Notes: generated by a model from the letters alone, not told the origin. Counted from the first letter of the stretch, positions 24,428-34,189 are shown. The stretch: 64,000 nt of DNA from an uncultured Acidobacteriaceae bacterium (GCA_903828675.1 CAIKND010000225.1:1-64000), one strand, 5' to 3'. Made by a program: numbers and translations.

Positions 24428-25822
24428 CTAATTCCCTTGCCGCAGTTCGTCTATCTTCCCTTCTAGCCCAAACCTCTTCAGCATCCGGTAGAAGCGCGTT
24501 CTGCCAATATTCAACTCGCGCATGGCAGCCGATGCATTGCCGTCATGCTTGGTCAGCGCATTCACCAGCAGGCGTCGCGAGAAGTCTTCAAGCGTCGTAT
24601 CGTCTGTCTCTTCAGGCTCGGGCGCTGGTTCGCTGTCGTTGGTTTTTGCGACGGCGCGAACCCGCTCAGGCAAATCCTCAAGCTGGATCTCGGTCCCGTT
24701 GCACATCACCACGGAACGCTGAATCAGGTTCTGCAACTCCCGGATGTTGCCCGGCCAATCGTAGCGCATCATTCTTTCCAGCGCGACCGCAGACACGCTC
24801 TCCACCCGCCCTTCCCCCATCTGCTTGATGAATGTACGGGGAAGCGCTGGTATATCGTCGCGCCTCTGGCGCAGCGGGGGCAGTTCCAGCTCAAAAACCG
24901 CAAGCCGGAAGTACAAATCCTGCCGGAAGCGCCCCTGTCGCACTTCTTCCTCAAGGTTGCAATGCGATGCCGTCACCAGGCGGAAATCCGAGGAAAGCCG
25001 CGCGCTGCCACCCACCCGCTGGAATGTGCGCTCCTGAAGCACCCGCAGCAGTTTCACCTGCACTTGGTGCGACAACTCGCCAATCTCGTCCAGAAACAGC
25101 GTCCCCCGGTTCGCCTCCTCGAAGCGCCCCACTCTCCGGTTCACGGCGCCGGTGAATGCGCCTTTCTCATGCCCAAAGAGCTCCGACTCCATCAGTGTCT
25201 CCGGCACCGCCGCCAGGTTTACGGCAACAAATGGCCCCCGCGAGCGGCTTCCATAGGTATGCATGGCACGGGCAATCAGTTCTTTCCCTGTTCCGCTCTC
25301 GCCATGGATCAGCACCGTCACGTCGCTCACGCAAAGCCTGTCCAACTGGCGGAAAACGGCTTTCATCGGCGCCGAGTTGCCCACTATGCCCTGGTAACCC
25401 TTCCCCTCTGCTTCACGCTCCAACTGCGAAACACGCATGGCCAGCCGGCCAACCTCCACCGCGTTGGCGATCGTAGTCAGCAGTTTGGTCTGATCCAGGG
25501 GCTTGGTCAGGTAGTCCCGTGCGCCCAGGCGCATCGCCTGCACCACGCTGTCCACCGCATCGTCCGAGGTCAGCACAATCACCGGCAGCATCGGATTGTG
25601 GTCGTGAACCTGCTCCAGCGTGTTCATGCCGCCAAAGCCCGGCATATTCAGGTCAAGGCATATCGCCGAAGGCAGTTCTTCGCTAAGCGCTTCCAAACAA
25701 GCTTCGCCACTCTCCAAAAGCACTACCTCGTAGCCCTCGCGCACCAACCACCGCTCCAGAATCATGCGCTGGGTTGGGTCGTCGTCCACAACGAATATCG
25801 GGCCTGTACCTTCGTCGCTCAT
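24428..25822 (-). CDS. NtrC-family sigma-54 response regulator
   Basis: 464 residues. Receiver (1-125) with acidic pocket VVDDD, phospho-acceptor Asp57 (CLDLNMPG) and TKPLD. AAA+ domain with Walker A GESGTGKE (about 174-181), sigma-54 contact loop GAFTGA (221-226), Walker B TLFLDEIGE, and the sensor region DWPGNIRELQNLI. A Fis-type HTH ends the protein (NASAAMRELNIGRTRFYRMLKRF). It faces the exopolysaccharide operon and is the only sigma-54 activator in the window. The -24/-12 matches at 5061, 11563, 11694 and 15814 are therefore natural candidates for its targets. Confidence 0.95.
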   Translation of the reverse strand: MSDEGTGPIFVVDDDPTQRMILERWLVREGYEVVLLESGEACLEALSEELPSAICLDLNMPGFGGMNTLEQVHDHNPMLPVIVLTSDDAVDSVVQAMRLGARDYLTKPLDQTKLLTTIANAVEVGRLAMRVSQLEREAEGKGYQGIVGNSAPMKAVFRQLDRLCVSDVTVLIHGESGTGKELIARAMHTYGSRSRGPFVAVNLAAVPETLMESELFGHEKGAFTGAVNRRVGRFEEANRGTLFLDEIGELSHQVQVKLLRVLQERTFQRVGGSARLSSDFRLVTASHCNLEEEVRQGRFRQDLYFRLAVFELELPPLRQRRDDIPALPRTFIKQMGEGRVESVSAVALERMMRYDWPGNIRELQNLIQRSVVMCNGTEIQLEDLPERVRAVAKTNDSEPAPEPEETDDTTLEDFSRRLLVNALTKHDGNASAAMRELNIGRTRFYRMLKRFGLEGKIDELRQGN

Positions 25823-26147
25823 GGTGTTAGGAAACTCGCAGCAATTCTATACGGTGCGCGGCATAAGGCCCAACAGCTTATTCGGAAACCTGCCGTTTCA
25901 AACCGCGCACTACGCTTTCAGCCATGAAAGCAGTACCAGGATGCCCCGGCCAGAATCACGCAATCTCCGGTGTCCAACTCGCGCCCTAAGCTGCTCAGGC
26001 TAAATCTCCGCTGCCAAAAAGCGACACTCAGAGCGCATCCCGCAATTTCGCTTTCAGAATGACCTCCGGGCGGCACGCGTCTGCCCCCGTCGAGGCATAT
26101 TAGCCAAACCAGAAAGGCTCGATTCTAGGATCGTTGGAGGAGAAAAA
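25823..26147. other. Divergent intergenic region between the sigma-54 regulator and rfbB
   Basis: No gene seen. It must hold the promoters of both neighbours. A short hairpin (CGCTTTCA-GCCA-TGAAAGC-like, about 25913-25931) is visible. A strong ribosome-binding site GGAGGAG lies just before the rfbB start. Confidence 0.5.
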
Positions 26148-27251
26148 TTGAAACTGCCGCAGAACAAACAACCCCGTAGTTGCGTCCTGGTCACCGGAGG
26201 ATGTGGCTTCATTGGGACCAATTACATACTTCGCGAGATTGAGCGCAGAAATGTGAAGATCGTAAACCTCGACAAATGCGCATATTCCGCAAATCCGCAG
26301 AATCTGGCCGCCGCCGAAAAGACTGACCGATACACGCTGGTCCAGGGTGATATCTGCGATATCGATCTGATGGGCGACCTGCTCAATGACGTGCGTCCCG
26401 CGGCCATCGTGCACTTCGCGGCCGAATCGCACGTTGACCGCTCGATCTCCGGCCCGGAGATTTTCGTGCAGACCAACATGGTTGGGACATCCCGATTGCT
26501 CGAAGCGACCCGAAGGCACTGGTCGAAATTGGGGGCTGAAGAACAATCGTCGTTTCGATTTCTCCACGTCTCCACCGACGAGGTTTTTGGCTCGCTCGGT
26601 GCCGACGATCCCGCATTTACCGAAGAGACCCCTTATGCGCCCAACAGCCCATACTCGGCCAGCAAAGCGGCGTCGGACCACATGGTGCGCGCCTACCACC
26701 ACACCTACGGCCTGCCGACCCTGGTCACCAATTGCTCCAATAACTACGGACCATTCCAGTTCCCAGAGAAACTGATTCCACTTATGATCCGCAACGCCAT
26801 GGCAGGTTTGAAACTTCCCATTTATGGCGATGGGTTGAATGTGCGCGACTGGCTCTATGTAGGCGACCACTGCGATGCAATTGCAACGGTTCTGGACCGC
26901 GGGCGCTGCGGCGAAACCTATAACATTGGCGGCCACGCTGAGCGTACAAACCGGCAGGTCGTGGAAACCGTTTGCCGGCTTCTTGACGAGCGAGCGCCGT
27001 TGGGGCACGGCAAGTGGTACTCAGACCAGGTCGCGTTTGTAACCGACCGCCTCGGTCATGACCGCCGCTACGCCGTTAACACCGAAAAGATCGAGAGAGA
27101 GCTCGGATGGAAGCCAACAGTCAGCTTCGAACAGGGCATGAGTGAAACCGTGCAGTGGTATCTAGACCAACGGGCCTGGGTTTCATCGGTCACAACCGGG
27201 GAATACCGAAACTGGATCAGCAGGCAATACGAGAGTCTTCAAACCGCATAG
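26148..27251 (+). CDS. rfbB: dTDP-glucose 4,6-dehydratase
   Basis: 367 residues, extended SDR family. NAD site TGGCGFIGTNY near the N-terminus, HFAAESHVDRSI, catalytic STDEVFG, YSASKAASDH (YxxxK) and NNYGPFQFPEKLIPL. The product dTDP-4-keto-6-deoxyglucose feeds dTDP-rhamnose and other deoxysugars for the polysaccharide. The start is TTG 26148 with GGAGGAG upstream. rfbA, rfbC and rfbD are not in the window, so the rest of the pathway is elsewhere. Confidence 0.93.
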   Translation: MKLPQNKQPRSCVLVTGGCGFIGTNYILREIERRNVKIVNLDKCAYSANPQNLAAAEKTDRYTLVQGDICDIDLMGDLLNDVRPAAIVHFAAESHVDRSISGPEIFVQTNMVGTSRLLEATRRHWSKLGAEEQSSFRFLHVSTDEVFGSLGADDPAFTEETPYAPNSPYSASKAASDHMVRAYHHTYGLPTLVTNCSNNYGPFQFPEKLIPLMIRNAMAGLKLPIYGDGLNVRDWLYVGDHCDAIATVLDRGRCGETYNIGGHAERTNRQVVETVCRLLDERAPLGHGKWYSDQVAFVTDRLGHDRRYAVNTEKIERELGWKPTVSFEQGMSETVQWYLDQRAWVSSVTTGEYRNWISRQYESLQTA

Positions 27252-27692
27252 AAATGCAATATTCAGGCAGCAGTTTGAAAGGGCGCGGCTTTTGCCGCGC
27301 CGCACGTTGTTGAAAGACACGAGACGGCGTTACCCCCGGAGGATGCGCTTCAAACTCCTTGCTCCATATCAGGCGCCTTTCCCGTGCATCCCTATCCCGA
27401 GCGATCAAGCCCCGGCGCACCGCAGATTCCCGTAGCATGGAAGACGGCGTCCATCTTGCCACGAGCGGCGGCGCGCATCAGCGTTTGACCGCGAGATTCT
27501 CGGTTTCGATGCGCCTCAAACGCGAACAATCGCTGTTCGATGAGGACATATCTCCCGATTCGCCGGGTTCAGCCGGCAGTTGTGCAACAGGCCGTGGCAT
27601 CAATGGCGGCCTGCAGGGAATTCAGCTACTTCGAATAGCCATGAAAAGCGAGGCCTGGAGCACGCCAGAATCGTCGCGGATGGCTTGGCACT
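27252..27692. other. Intergenic region after rfbB
   Basis: Apart from a hairpin at 27282-27301, nothing recognisable. A 184-codon plus-strand frame crosses it but runs into the GH2 gene on the other strand and shows no domain. I see no gene here. Confidence 0.5.
27282..27301 (+). terminator. Hairpin downstream of rfbB
   Basis: GGCGCGGC-TTTT-GCCGCGCC is a perfect 8-bp stem 30 bases after the rfbB stop. No U-tract follows, so termination strength is uncertain. Confidence 0.4.
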
Positions 27693-30671
27693 TTACCTCT
27701 GGACCCGATGCAGAACTAATGGAATGCTCGCAGGGGGACGCACGTTTGGATTCCTCGACGGATCTGAACCATCCGGTGGCGGCCCAATCGCCGGGCGCGA
27801 CCCTGTCGGCTCCGAGGGACGGCTTTGTGGTTGAGATGCCGGGTCAGCCGTTCGCTGTAACTCGATCTGATCTCCATTCACCTTGCCGGAAAAGACGCCG
27901 TTTCCGGCCTTGAAAGAGACACTGTTGGCGTCGATTTTGCCCTCAGTGATCAGGATGGGCGCATCGCTTCCGCCAAAGCCGCCGCCGCCGGCTCCTTCCA
28001 TCCTCCCGGTCAGGCTGCTGCCGGTCTGTCGCAATGTGAATACCGTTGCATTGGAAGAAAAAGGCGAAGCCGGTCCTGGAGCCACGGAAGCTCCCTTTAC
28101 TGGCCTCCACAGGCCGGTGATGCCTGACCCCTTGGGCACCTCAGGTTCCCAGCCTGCAACTTGCGGACGCAGGGTCGCCATCTTCGACGCAATAGTCAAG
28201 CTGGCCGTGGCAAGCCCCGGAGAAGTCGCCTCCACTGTGACGCTTCCAGATACTTTGGTGGACTGGGCGAGGGCCATGCAAAAGCCCGAGAAGGCCTTTC
28301 GCGATGTGCCCTTGTCGGATTCCTGGTTGGTGGGATCGCCATTGCCGGTGCCTATCAGTCTCCCCTCACCGGAGACACGGAACGTAACCTCGTTCTCGGT
28401 AATAGGCACGACCCGACCTTGCGCATCGTGTACCTCGACGGCAAAAACGGCCACGTCCTCGCCATCGGCGGAGATCTCATGGCGGTCGGCATTCATCACC
28501 AGTTTGGCCGCGGGTCCGGTGGTTTCCCGTTTGGCGGACATCACCTGCTTATCGCCCTTGAAACCCCGCGCCTCGATCGTGCCCGGAGCATACTTGACGT
28601 TCCACGCCAGGTGCGAGTCCTTCTTCATCTCTTTGGCGCCGAGGCTCTGGCCATTCAGGAGCAGCTCCACCTTGTCCAGATTGGAGTAAACCCAGACCGC
28701 GATCTCCTTGTCCTCCATCCCCGGCCAATTCCAATGTGGAAACAGGTGCAGCACCGGCTGGGAGGTCCACCAGGATTGGTAGTAGAAGAAAGAGTCCTTG
28801 GGGAAGCCGCAGGTATCGATGATTCCGTACTGCGAGCTGATGTTGGGCCAGCCGTTGGGTGACGGTTCTCCACGGTAGTCGAAGCCGGTCCATACGAATC
28901 CTCCCGAAAGCCACGGCCGCGAATTGCAAAAGCTCCACCAGCCTTCCGCGGAGGCCCGGCCCGTGGTGGTGTAGGGATCGTATGAGCCTACAAAGCCCTT
29001 GTCGAAGTCGGTTACGTAGATGCCGCGCGTGCCGACCGCGCTCACCGTCTCGGTGCCAACAACGGGCTTGTCGGGATGCGCTTTGTGGTAGGCTTCGGCG
29101 CCGGGGTCCATGTAGTTGTACCCCATGACGTCGCATTCGACCAGCCCGCCGACGCCAATCGCGTGGATGGGAGCGATCGACACGGGCCGCGAACCATCGT
29201 ACTTAGCCGCGACGGCCTTCATTGCACTCAGGATATTCAATCCCTTGTCGGTGTTCGCCTGCCCTTCTTCATTCCCCATGGACCACATAAAGACGCTCGG
29301 ATGGTTGCGGTCGCGGCGGACCAGGTTAGTGAACTGGCTGAGGCCTTCAGGATTTGAGGACATCATGCGCGTCTCATCGAAGACCAGCATCCCCAACTCG
29401 TCGCAGGCATCAAGTAGTTCCGAGGTGGGAGGGTTATGGGATGTGCGGTATGAGTTGCAGCCCATTTCCTGGAGCTTCCGGACGCGGTAGTACTGTAGGG
29501 CGTCGGGGAGAGCCGCGCCGACTCCAGCGTGGTCCTGATGATTGCAGGTTCCTTTCAGTTTGACCGGCTTGCCGTTGAGAAAGAAACCCTTCTCCGTGTC
29601 GAATTTCACAGAGCGAATGCCGAAGGGCGTCTCGTAACGGTCGACTACATCGCCGCCAGCGCGCACTTCGGACACCAGCCTGTACAGGTTTCTCAATTCA
29701 AGGGACCACAAGAGGGGCCGGCTGACGATCATCTCCTGGGTATAGGTCTGTTCCCCTCCCGCGGGGATTGACGCGGGGCTGGCTGCTGCTCTTCCCACTT
29801 CCTTTCCGGAGGGATCGAGAATTGTGGAGACCACGCGGACGTTTTGCGCGGTCCGGCCCTTGTTATCCACTTCTGTTTTGATCGTGAGGGCGGCCTCGCT
29901 CGTCCGGACCTCGGCGGTCACCAAAGTCCCCCATTGCTTCACATGAACCGGGTCTTTTTTGACCAGCCAGGCATGGCGATAAATTCCCGCGCCCTCGTAG
30001 AACCAGCCATCACTCGAGGTTGCATCGACCCGCACCAGCAGGACGTTGGGCGCGCCCGGAGTGGCAAAATCGGTCACGTCGAAGCTGAAGGGGTCATACC
30101 CCCCGCTGTGCCGCCCGATATAGAAGCCGTTGAAGATTACCATCGTCTCCCGATAGGAGCCATCAAACTCAAGGGTGATCTGCTTGGTTGCGTCCGCTGC
30201 GGAGAGTTCAAAGACACGGCGGTACCAGCCGACGCTTGTGGCCGGGTAGCTCCGACCCAATGGGTAGAACCCCTTATTGGCAAGCGACGGGTCGTTTTCG
30301 AACGGCAACTCGACAGCCCAATCGTGGGGCAGATCCACGGCCCGCCAGTCAGCGTCGTCGAAAGCCAGAGAGCCGGCAGGAAGAAAGCTTCCCGTCTTCT
30401 GGAAGCTGCCGGTCCTTCCACTCCCGAATCCAAAGTCCTTCGCCGGATCGTTGGCATCTCCAAAGTGGAATCGCCAACCGAAATCCAGCAGCAGACGCTC
30501 GCGCCCGGCACCCGACATGGACGATTTACGCGGGGCGCTGGCGGCAACCGGGCCAGTCCCCTCCCCGGCGACCTGCATTGCAGCGCCGATGGGGCCCATT
30601 CCGTGAGCCGCTGCCACGGCAGGCGCAAGCAGGCTGGTCTTCAAAAGATCGCGGCGTGACAAGGTTTTCAT
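27693..30671 (-). CDS. Glycoside hydrolase family 2 (beta-galactosidase-like), Tat-exported
   Basis: 992 residues. The N-terminus MKTLSRRDLLKTSLLAPAVAAAHG is a Tat signal (SRRDLLK). Then come the GH2 sugar-binding domain (FHFGD, DWRAVDLPHDWAVE), an Ig-like domain, and the TIM barrel with WSMGNEEGQ (acid/base Glu) and PVVGTE (nucleophile Glu). A DUF4982-like domain (KVELLLNGQSLG) follows. The last about 130 residues are unusual: a lipocalin-like stretch followed by Pro/Ser-rich low complexity. ATG 30671 has GAGGAG upstream. It probably degrades plant or microbial galactosides in the periplasm. Confidence 0.88.
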   Translation of the reverse strand: MKTLSRRDLLKTSLLAPAVAAAHGMGPIGAAMQVAGEGTGPVAASAPRKSSMSGAGRERLLLDFGWRFHFGDANDPAKDFGFGSGRTGSFQKTGSFLPAGSLAFDDADWRAVDLPHDWAVELPFENDPSLANKGFYPLGRSYPATSVGWYRRVFELSAADATKQITLEFDGSYRETMVIFNGFYIGRHSGGYDPFSFDVTDFATPGAPNVLLVRVDATSSDGWFYEGAGIYRHAWLVKKDPVHVKQWGTLVTAEVRTSEAALTIKTEVDNKGRTAQNVRVVSTILDPSGKEVGRAAASPASIPAGGEQTYTQEMIVSRPLLWSLELRNLYRLVSEVRAGGDVVDRYETPFGIRSVKFDTEKGFFLNGKPVKLKGTCNHQDHAGVGAALPDALQYYRVRKLQEMGCNSYRTSHNPPTSELLDACDELGMLVFDETRMMSSNPEGLSQFTNLVRRDRNHPSVFMWSMGNEEGQANTDKGLNILSAMKAVAAKYDGSRPVSIAPIHAIGVGGLVECDVMGYNYMDPGAEAYHKAHPDKPVVGTETVSAVGTRGIYVTDFDKGFVGSYDPYTTTGRASAEGWWSFCNSRPWLSGGFVWTGFDYRGEPSPNGWPNISSQYGIIDTCGFPKDSFFYYQSWWTSQPVLHLFPHWNWPGMEDKEIAVWVYSNLDKVELLLNGQSLGAKEMKKDSHLAWNVKYAPGTIEARGFKGDKQVMSAKRETTGPAAKLVMNADRHEISADGEDVAVFAVEVHDAQGRVVPITENEVTFRVSGEGRLIGTGNGDPTNQESDKGTSRKAFSGFCMALAQSTKVSGSVTVEATSPGLATASLTIASKMATLRPQVAGWEPEVPKGSGITGLWRPVKGASVAPGPASPFSSNATVFTLRQTGSSLTGRMEGAGGGGFGGSDAPILITEGKIDANSVSFKAGNGVFSGKVNGDQIELQRTADPASQPQSRPSEPTGSRPAIGPPPDGSDPSRNPNVRPPASIPLVLHRVQR

Positions 30672-30954
30672 TTCTGACTCCTCTAGAGGATTCCGAGAAG
30701 GGAGTTTGCCTGCAGCATCCCAAAAATGCCGCATCGTCTCCAGCCGGAATCAAATGATATGCCAGTATACGTTTCCCTTCGCGGTTCCGCGACGGCTCTG
30801 CATTCCGTTCCGAGACCGAGGCCTTTCCGTTGTCGTCCGCAGGAATCTTGATGACCATGCTTCTCAGCGTCGTGGGATGGTCCATTTCAACGACGGCGCT
30901 GATACAGGAGGTGTGGTCCCGTATTATTCTGGACCTTCAGGTTTGAGACAAGAC

Positions 30955-31161
30955 ATGTCCACAGATCCGCAGCTCGACCGCATCCGGCGCCGCCGGATGC
31001 GCCACGCAGAACGCAAGCTCAAGGAGGCGCAGGGGCGCCTGGCGCGAACAGAGCGCAGCATCCGCCACTGGTCCCGCATCCTCGCAGACCTAAAGCATGA
31101 GCGAATACGGGCCGTTCAGCCGCCCCTTTGGCCTGAAGAGGAAGCGAGAGAAGAACACTGA
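30955..31161 (+). CDS. Small hypothetical protein, basic and helical
   Basis: 68 residues from ATG 30955: MSTDPQLDRIRRRRMRHAER, then a charged helix rich in Arg/Lys/Glu and an acidic tail. The composition fits a single coiled coil. No family recognised and the ribosome-binding site is weak. It stands alone between the GH2 gene and the deaminase, both on the other strand, so it may be spurious. Confidence 0.4.
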   Translation: MSTDPQLDRIRRRRMRHAERKLKEAQGRLARTERSIRHWSRILADLKHERIRAVQPPLWPEEEAREEH

Positions 31162-31389
31162 GCTGCGATTGCGAGGTCGCGTCAGCAGGCGTATGCCGAT
31201 AGTCACTGCAGAGACTCCGGGGTACATCGCGAAAGAGATTTCCCGCCAATTGAGAGCCGTTTCGCTCCGCATCGTTTGCCATCGAGAGCTGGTCATTGCG
31301 GGTAGTTTGGACTAATCCCAGCCTTTCTGCAGACCTCACGAGATGGCTTCATTCACCAAATCGCACGGGATTTAGGGTCGGGTCAGCCC

Positions 31390-31833
31390 TCAACTGGTTC
31401 GCTGCGCCTCCTCGTACTCAACTCCAGCTTCTTTAAGCATGGCTTGCGCAATCTCGCATTCCTTCATCCAGTGCGCCGGAGTCGCTCCTGCAATGGTGAC
31501 GACCCTGACGATTCCTGCCTGAATCAGCAACGCCGCGCATTGCGGACATGGGCAAAACGTCACGTAGGCCGTGGCGCCCTTCAAGCCGTGGCCGTTGCGG
31601 GCCGCGGCGGCAATGGCGTTTGCCTCGGCGTGCACGATCAGCCGGTATTTGACCTCCCGCTCGTGAAGCCGTGCGTCGTCGGCAATGCCGCGCGGAAATC
31701 CGTTGAACCCCTCCGAGAGCTGGGCATGGTCAGAGTCCGCGATCACGCAGCCAACCTTCGTTGACGGGTCCTTCGACCAGGAACTTACCAGCACGGCCAT
31801 TTCAATAAACTTTCGATCCCAACCGTTCATCAT
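31390..31833 (-). CDS. dCMP/cytidine deaminase family protein
   Basis: 147 residues. Zinc-dependent deaminase fold with HAEANAI (zinc His and catalytic Glu) and CPCPQCA (PCxxC, the two zinc Cys). The N-terminal WDRKFIEMAVLVSSWSKDPSTKVGCVI is typical of deoxycytidylate deaminase-type proteins (ComEB). Likely role is pyrimidine nucleotide metabolism. ATG 31833 is chosen because the longer frame overlaps the methyltransferase gene. It lies 31 bases after that gene, probably in one transcript. Confidence 0.85.
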   Translation of the reverse strand: MMNGWDRKFIEMAVLVSSWSKDPSTKVGCVIADSDHAQLSEGFNGFPRGIADDARLHEREVKYRLIVHAEANAIAAAARNGHGLKGATAYVTFCPCPQCAALLIQAGIVRVVTIAGATPAHWMKECEIAQAMLKEAGVEYEEAQRTS

Positions 31834-31864
31834 GCCCCCCACGCGCGTTTGACCATCCGCAATG

Positions 31865-32791
31865 CTATGCGCCTGCATCTTCATGCACCGCATGAACTCT
31901 TACCGAATCATACTTTCCCGGCGCCCCGGAAAATGCTGTCCGAGCCAGTAACTCCCAGGCATTTCGGTTCCAACCCTCCGTCCCAATCGACGCCCGTATC
32001 CGTTGCTGCCCTTCCAGCCACTCCGGCGAAAATTGCCTCGCATAGCCGGTGTACAAAGTCCGCGTCACCCGCAGGCCAGCCATGCCCAGCGCCGCCCGCA
32101 ACGAGCCTTCCGTGAAAAAGTGCAGATGCCGCGGAATGTCCGCGAAAAACCACTCCGGGCCGAGCATCTCCGCCGCTACCGAGCCGTTGTTGGGCACCTC
32201 CAGGATCGCAGTGCCATCCGCAGCCAACAACCTCTTCACGCTTCTCAGTGCCGAAACCAGATCGATACAGTGTTCCAGAACATGCGATAACAGCACAACA
32301 TCGAACTGCCTGCCCCCCAGGGCGACCGGCGATGTCTCTGCGGTTCCCTCAAGAACTTCGCCATTTTTGGACGCAATCGCACGCGCCGCCGCATCCGGTT
32401 CAATCCCCACCACCTGATAGCCCGCTTGTTTGAACTTCGCCATCATCAGTCCCGCGCCGCATCCCACATCGCACAGCGCCGGATGCTCCTTCGTCCGCGG
32501 AACCTCATTCGCAGCCAGGTCGAGGCCACGGTCTCTTCTCCATGCCAGATGAAAAAGCAAGCGGTCAAGCCAGAGCGTCGGCTTGGCCGGCGCGTCCGTC
32601 TCCTCGTGCGTGTGGTAGCCGGAGGTATAGAAGGACGCCACTTGGTCCGCCGTGAACTCGCCAACAACCCGAGCGTACCGGCAGGCGCGGCACAATTCAA
32701 CTTCGTATTCGGTCTCCATCTCCGGCCGCAGATGATCACGCACTTTGAACTGAAAAACCATAGGCATGCCGCATAACAAGCATGTCGCCAT
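31865..32791 (-). CDS. Class I SAM-dependent methyltransferase with N-terminal zinc ribbon
   Basis: 308 residues. Four N-terminal cysteines (CLLCG, CRACR) suggest a zinc-binding module. Then come SAM motif I CDVGCGAGLMMAKF, LLSHVLEHCIDLVSALRSV and PNNGSVAAEMLGPEWFFADIPRHLHFFTEGSL. That layout is common in sugar or glycolipid methyltransferases of surface-polysaccharide pathways. The substrate cannot be read from sequence. Confidence 0.82.
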   Translation of the reverse strand: MATCLLCGMPMVFQFKVRDHLRPEMETEYEVELCRACRYARVVGEFTADQVASFYTSGYHTHEETDAPAKPTLWLDRLLFHLAWRRDRGLDLAANEVPRTKEHPALCDVGCGAGLMMAKFKQAGYQVVGIEPDAAARAIASKNGEVLEGTAETSPVALGGRQFDVVLLSHVLEHCIDLVSALRSVKRLLAADGTAILEVPNNGSVAAEMLGPEWFFADIPRHLHFFTEGSLRAALGMAGLRVTRTLYTGYARQFSPEWLEGQQRIRASIGTEGWNRNAWELLARTAFSGAPGKYDSVRVHAVHEDAGA

Positions 32792-32900
32792 TCAAGTGCT
32801 CCTTATCGGTCGGGCAGCTAAGCGCCGCAACTGCAATTGCGGGGAGAAATGCACTGATTTCTATTCGTTTCAAATCCATCATATCCTTGCGCAAATCAAA

Positions 32901-32929
32901 AGGGGCGAAGCGCCATGCGCTTCGCCCCT
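32901..32929 (-). terminator. Rho-independent terminator after tonB
   Basis: Perfect 13-bp stem (32901-32913 with 32917-32929, loop of 3). On the minus strand it is followed by TTTTGATTTG. It sits 22 bases after the tonB stop. Confidence 0.8.
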
Positions 32930-32951
32930 CTGATTCAACCTGTGCCAACCG

Positions 32952-33962
32952 TCAATACAAGCGGAAGTTCACTTCGACCGTCATCATGACCGGCACGGGC
33001 GTCTTGCCATCCTTCATTGCCGGCTTGAACTTGAACTGCTTGATCGCCTCAAGGGCCTTCTCGTCCAGCCCCATTCCCAAAGCCCGAACGATGCGCGGGT
33101 TCTGCGGGTTGCCTTGCGCATCAACGATGATGGAAATCAGGCAAATGCCCTGGTACTTGGCGCGCCGCGCTTCGTCTGAGAATTCAGGGTCCACGCTGTG
33201 AACCAGCACCGGCTGGGAAACGCCGCCACCGATGCGATACAAACCACCGCCGGTGTTACCGCCCGTACCCGGTCCATACCCATTGCCATTGCCGGAACCA
33301 AGTCCTCCGCCCGAACCTGTTCCCATGCCGCCGCCCGAACCCTGTCCGTTGGAGAGAACGACGTTGATGCCGCTCTTCATGCCGATATTCGGCAGCATCG
33401 GATTGTCAGGCAGCGTAATGTTCTTCTGCACATCGATAGCCGCATCCATCACCAGCTTTGGCTTGTCAAAGGTCTGCACCTGGGGAGGCACAACTGGATT
33501 CTTCTCCAACTTTGGCAGTTTGCCTTTGGTCGGGTCGATGATGCTGTGGTCGCCGCCACCGCCGCCACCGCCAGCCCTGATGTTGGACTTGAGCGCCTTG
33601 AAATCGCTCACGTCGATGTCCGTCGCGATGACGGCAGGCTTGTATGTGTCGATGATCTTCTTGCCCACAAAAAACAGGGCAATCAGCAGAATTGTGAGGT
33701 TGATTGTCGTCGAAATGCCGATTGCCCAGGGGTTGGGCTTTACAGCCATTCGGTCCGGCACCGGAATCGGCGTCGACGTCAATACCAGGGGGGGCAGTTT
33801 TTGAGGGAAAAAGACATCGCGGAGGCTCTCCCACAGACCCACCCAGATGGGCTTTTCTTCAAAAGCCCTTCCCATAAATGCGTCAAGAAGTTCGCTGCCG
33901 TCCGACAGGACAGCTACTGCTTCCGATTCCGTACCCGCCTGTGCCAGTAAGTTGTCTGCCAT
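32952..33962 (-). CDS. Energy transducer TonB family protein
   Basis: 336 residues. N-terminal cytosolic part, one membrane helix (INLTILLIALFFVG), a periplasmic linker very rich in glycine (GGGGGGGD; GSGGGMGTGSGGGLGSGNG), then a C-terminal TonB domain (VDPEFSDEARRAKYQGICLISIIVD, ending VEVNFRLY). It would couple proton-motive force via ExbBD to TonB-dependent receptors. ATG 33962 is preferred over the frame start at 34151, whose extra residues look non-coding. No exbB or exbD is nearby. Confidence 0.88.
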   Translation of the reverse strand: MADNLLAQAGTESEAVAVLSDGSELLDAFMGRAFEEKPIWVGLWESLRDVFFPQKLPPLVLTSTPIPVPDRMAVKPNPWAIGISTTINLTILLIALFFVGKKIIDTYKPAVIATDIDVSDFKALKSNIRAGGGGGGGDHSIIDPTKGKLPKLEKNPVVPPQVQTFDKPKLVMDAAIDVQKNITLPDNPMLPNIGMKSGINVVLSNGQGSGGGMGTGSGGGLGSGNGNGYGPGTGGNTGGGLYRIGGGVSQPVLVHSVDPEFSDEARRAKYQGICLISIIVDAQGNPQNPRIVRALGMGLDEKALEAIKQFKFKPAMKDGKTPVPVMMTVEVNFRLY

Positions 33963-34189
33963 AGTTGCTGCTGGTTCTGTTACCTTTGGCTGCCTCGCGT
34001 GCAGTTCGCACGGGAGCTTTCCTTCGTCCTGACCTATTAGACCATTATGCTTGACCGCGCCTGTCCTTGTCTCGGAATCCCGGCTGTTTCGTTGCCGAGA
34101 CTCGAAATCCAAGCTTCCATATTCCGGCCTGTCCATGGCTCCCATAAACAATAGACGGCTAGTTCCCCTACTTTGTTACCCGAAAAATG

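Noticed and set aside
24545-25927. 460-codon plus-strand frame opposite the sigma-54 regulator
   Set aside because: Shadow of a gene with intact receiver, AAA+ and Fis domains. Composition (His, Gln, Arg rich) is non-biological.
26108-26124. CTCGATTCTAGGATCG as a fourth TIR-element end before rfbB
   Set aside because: It resembles the left end, but no matching right end exists at the expected distance of about 112 bases.
26100-27008. 302-codon minus-strand frame opposite rfbB
   Set aside because: The plus strand carries all SDR motifs of rfbB; the reverse frame shows none.
5254-27251. PEP-CTERM/exosortase system, suggested by a sigma-54 regulator beside polysaccharide genes
   Set aside because: No exosortase, no VPEP-type C-terminal anchors and no PrsK-like kinase were seen in the window.
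27359-27913. 184-codon plus-strand frame after rfbB
   Set aside because: It overlaps the 3' end of the GH2 gene, has no ribosome-binding site and no recognisable domain.
32736-32948. 70-codon minus-strand frame between the methyltransferase and tonB
   Set aside because: It overlaps the methyltransferase start and contains the tonB terminator hairpin.
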